Assembly (NCBI GenBank): GCA_041657845.1
Contig: JBBABD010000001.1
Span: 1 to 64,000 of the forward strand
Direction: 5' to 3'
DNA: 64,000 nucleotides
Source of the DNA: Parcubacteria group bacterium
GTDB taxonomy: Bacteria; Patescibacteriota; Minisyncoccia; Moranbacterales; JAKLHP01
Part shown: positions 62,022 to 64,000 of the stretch, piece after piece
Numbering within the stretch: the stretch's first letter is position 1
Layout: each line of letters opens with the position of its first letter
Program-made: the position numbers and the translations under genes
The notes under the pieces: generated by a model
Database searches by the model: none
The model's input: the letters and a program-made list of their open reading frames with translations, nothing else
Told to the model about the DNA's origin: nothing

Positions 62022-62080
62022 AATATTGTTAGTGAACGAAGACTCTTTATCAAGCCAAGTTCATTATACATTATTGTGCC
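62017..62080 (-). promoter_or_regulatory. tnpA 5' hairpin sequestering the start codon
   Basis: GGCACAAT (62017-62024) and ATTGTGCC (62073-62080) are perfect inverse copies. In the minus-strand transcript the tnpA GTG start (62019-62021) is within the stem. IS200 tnpA is known to be held down by a 5' leader structure. On the plus strand the stem is followed by TTTTTT, so it could also terminate incoming transcription. Confidence 0.75.
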
Positions 62081-62159
62081 TTTTTTCTTGTGGTTGCGGC
62101 AACGGTAAAACCTTTTCGAGTCTCACTAGTAGAACTAGCGGTTTACCTTCTGGGAAAAA

Positions 62160-63503
62160 CTAATTATTTAATTCAGAAATTGTATATAAGAATTTACCAC
62201 TTTTTGTAGGCGATATGTCCGATACAAATTTCCAAACAATTTTACATTCTTTTCCCATAACTAATTTGATGTTTTTTTCTATTTCATTAATTTCATCCAA
62301 ATTCTCTTTTTTTTCAAGAACTACATTTATTTCTATTGCTTCATAATTCTTTTGTATTACTTGAAATTTATTTACCCATTTTCTAAAATAAAATAAATGA
62401 GTGAAATATTCTCCACCTATTAGAGTTCCCTCTCTGGTTTCAAATAAATTAACACTTCTTCCCTTGATACTCTCGATAACCGGAAATCCTCTCTGACAAC
62501 TTGGATTTTTGAAATCTGGAATACCGATATCCCCGATGGCATATCGTATTAGTGGCATAGCTTTATTACATAAAGTAGTAATATAAATATCTCCAGCTTT
62601 TCTAGGCAAAGAATTGTTTAATTTATCATCTAGTATCTCTAAATAATGTGAAAAAATATTGAGATGTAAGCCTTCATGTTTTTCACATTCGCAAGCAATA
62701 TCTCCTACCTCCCGTGATCCATATTTATTAAAAACATGACACCGAAATACCCTTTCAATCGTTTTTCTAAATTCAGGAAAAAGAGTGCCTGCTGAAGATA
62801 TTATTGACTGCGGAGTATGAATTTTTATTTTTTCCTTTTCAATAAATCTTGAAAATTCATATATTGATTCCGCATAAGCAACAACTATGGAGGGTTTTTC
62901 TTTGTTAATTATTTCTACAAATCTAAGCATGTCTTCCTTGGTCATCCGAAAAGCATTTAAATTAATACTGTTTATAAAATTACGCATTAAAAATCCACTC
63001 AGTCCTTCTCTGGCTTTTAGAATATCCTTCTCTGAACCCCATAAACTTATTACTAAATCTCCTGGCTTCCATCCCGCCCATTCATTCCAGAACATTTTAG
63101 TTGCTGCGCTCCAATCGTTTTTGACTTTATCCTGAAAAAAAACAACTGGTTCGCCGGTACTTCCTCCAGAAGTGTTTTTTACAGCAGTAATTTTTTTATT
63201 GATTAAATTATTGAGTTCTTTCCTAATTATTTTTTTGGTAAGAATCGGAAATTTTTTGATATCTTCGAAAATAGTATTTGGAGCAACAGTTATATTATTT
63301 TCTCTAGCAATCTTTCTGTAATATGGAATATTTTTAATTGAATAATCCAGAATCTCGTAAAGTTTCTTTTTTTGAATTGCGATATTTTCTTCCAAAGACT
63401 TCCCCTGTTGTTTTTTCAGATACTCATAAATCTCATAGCGATTGCTACCCTTTCCGTATTTCCAAAGAATTGGAGCTATATATTTTGATAAAAAATATCT
63501 CAT
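62160..63503 (-). CDS. CapK/PaaK-like adenylate-forming enzyme
   Basis: 447 residues. TSGGSTGEPVVFFQ (~110-123) is the P-loop-like AMP motif of the phenylacetate-CoA ligase group, followed by VFNKYGSREVGDIACECEKHEGLHLN with the E-G-x-H region, and PLIRYAIGDIGI (Y-x-x-G-D). CapK-type members sit in capsule clusters and are thought to activate an acid, perhaps for acylating or amidating a sugar. The residues CECEKHEG could bind a metal. It overlaps the upstream GT4 by 4 bp (63500-63503) and is cut off from its downstream operon by IS200. Confidence 0.88.
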   Translation of the reverse strand: MRYFLSKYIAPILWKYGKGSNRYEIYEYLKKQQGKSLEENIAIQKKKLYEILDYSIKNIPYYRKIARENNITVAPNTIFEDIKKFPILTKKIIRKELNNLINKKITAVKNTSGGSTGEPVVFFQDKVKNDWSAATKMFWNEWAGWKPGDLVISLWGSEKDILKAREGLSGFLMRNFINSINLNAFRMTKEDMLRFVEIINKEKPSIVVAYAESIYEFSRFIEKEKIKIHTPQSIISSAGTLFPEFRKTIERVFRCHVFNKYGSREVGDIACECEKHEGLHLNIFSHYLEILDDKLNNSLPRKAGDIYITTLCNKAMPLIRYAIGDIGIPDFKNPSCQRGFPVIESIKGRSVNLFETREGTLIGGEYFTHLFYFRKWVNKFQVIQKNYEAIEINVVLEKKENLDEINEIEKNIKLVMGKECKIVWKFVSDISPTKSGKFLYTISELNN

Positions 63504-64000
63504 TGGTTTAACAAAAAAATTTTATAATTTTCTTTTATTATATGCAAATCGTATTTGTTGATCACTTTTCGAAAAGCATCATTTTTGAAATTATTTGCTT
63601 CATTCAAATTATTCATGCAACCATTGATTTTTTCTGCTAAATCTACTAGGTTTCCTGCTTCAAAATTAAGTCCTTCTTTCTCATTTTCAATTAGTTCTTT
63701 ATTTTCTTCAATATCGCTTGTGATTATAAGCTTTTTCGATGCCATGGCTTCCAAGAGCGCGTTGCTCATGCCTTCATTCAATGACGGCAAGACAAAAATA
63801 TCCATAATCTGGAGCAATTCAGGAACATCAGTTCTTTTTTCCAGAAAAAAAACTTCTTTTTCTATCCCAATCTCTTTTGCGAAATTCTTAATATTTTCTT
63901 TTTCGCTCCCGTGTCCGACAAGCAGCAAGACCGCATTACCATGCTTTTCTTTCACCAGCTTGAATGCCTTGGCTAGCGTTGGAATATCCTTTTGCTTTTC
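63500..64000 (-). CDS. Glycosyltransferase family 4, C-terminal part (runs off the window)
   Basis: The reading frame is open to the window edge, so the N-terminal half is missing. The visible ~166 residues begin KQKDIPTLAKAFKLVKEKHG and contain LLLVGHGSEKENIKNFA, FLEKRTDVPELLQIMDIFVLPSLNEGMSNALLEAMASKK (E-x7-E donor site). The GTG at 63955 is internal and not a start. It is most similar within the window to the GT4 at 40178-41338. First visible gene of the minus operon. Confidence 0.9.
   Translation of the reverse strand, partial: EKQKDIPTLAKAFKLVKEKHGNAVLLLVGHGSEKENIKNFAKEIGIEKEVFFLEKRTDVPELLQIMDIFVLPSLNEGMSNALLEAMASKKLIITSDIEENKELIENEKEGLNFEAGNLVDLAEKINGCMNNLNEANNFKNDAFRKVINKYDLHIIKENYKIFLLNQ

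Larger units (their letters stand above)
61524..62147 (-). mobile_element. IS200/IS605-type element
   Basis: Single tnpA, no tnpB. Subterminal hairpins: CCGCC-AAA-GGCGG (61524-61536) and CGCCT-CAA-AGGCG (61555-61567) on the right-end side; a longer imperfect one (GGTAAAACC 62104-62112 with GGTTTACC 62140-62147, enclosing CTAGT-AGA-ACTAG) on the left-end side. TGGCTTGAT (61537-61545) and ATCAAGCCA (62049-62057) are inverse copies. The exact ends and target were not determined. It separates the CapK-like gene from the rest of its operon. Confidence 0.8.

Noticed and set aside
1..64000. tRNA, rRNA or riboswitch genes
   Set aside because: Reading the intergenic gaps by eye shows no cloverleaf, rRNA or known riboswitch core; a covariance-model scan would be needed to exclude small RNAs.

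Overview
This is an AT-rich bacterial window whose gene density, large set of membrane glycosyltransferases, TPR-fused O-antigen ligase, LCP and SpoIID-type envelope proteins and weak ribosome binding sites suggest a Candidatus Patescibacteria (Parcubacteria-like) genome. That assignment is inference; no rRNA or ribosomal marker gene is present. TAA, TAG and TGA all end genes, so I see no recoding.

Layout. 35-9298 (minus): an MscS-like TM-helix protein, an O-antigen-ligase/TPR protein with its own promoter, MltG, Pcm, YjbQ, TrxB, an LCP protein and a GT4. 9302-18142: a second Wzy-like protein, two more GT4s, a decayed IS4/IS5-type transposase, a UDP-sugar dehydrogenase, a GT2 and several small genes with unusually strong ribosome binding sites. 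18275-26523: a GT-C-like protein, a GT4, a divergent RtcB, a dTMP-kinase-like protein, a Wzx-type flippase and an ALG5-like GT2. 26524-40155: an unusual run of GT-C proteins, four of which share a DQS..LLGP..LGPxYYY signature, interleaved with two membrane-anchored metallophosphoesterases and followed by a UPF0104 protein. 40178-47541 (minus): GT4, UDP-glucose dehydrogenase, PyrH, a Gfo/Idh/MocA oxidoreductase, a radical SAM/SPASM protein with a PqqD-like N-terminus, and a GT2. 47681-56592 (plus): a DUF4143 ATPase, a leaderless zinc-ribbon gene, a SpoIID protein, a GxxExxY protein between inverted repeats, then GT2, DUF2304, GT4, methyltransferase and flippase. 56634-64000 (minus): an operon of methyltransferases, GT4s, a kinase-like protein, a deacetylase-like protein and a CapK-like ligase, interrupted by a frameshifted IS200 and a 22-bp poly-C tract.

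Together the genes describe a cell-surface glycan factory: nucleotide-sugar supply (two dehydrogenases), cytoplasmic GT2/GT4 assembly on a lipid carrier, two Wzx-like flippases, two Wzy/WaaL-like proteins, lipid-linked sugar transfer outside the membrane by GT-C enzymes, and attachment to or remodelling of the wall by LCP, MltG and SpoIID proteins.

The most unusual layer is repetitive DNA. There are REP/MITE-like palindromes ending in GTCATTCC/GGAATGAC, two of them related ~110-bp copies in opposite orientation and others inserted in frame inside genes. There are also many intergenic spacers built from short repeated words and their inverted copies. One pair of such spacers forms a perfect 14-bp inverted repeat around the GxxExxY gene, which makes a possible small mobile unit. 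The radical SAM/oxidoreductase pair and the four-member GT-C family are the other main candidates for undescribed biology.
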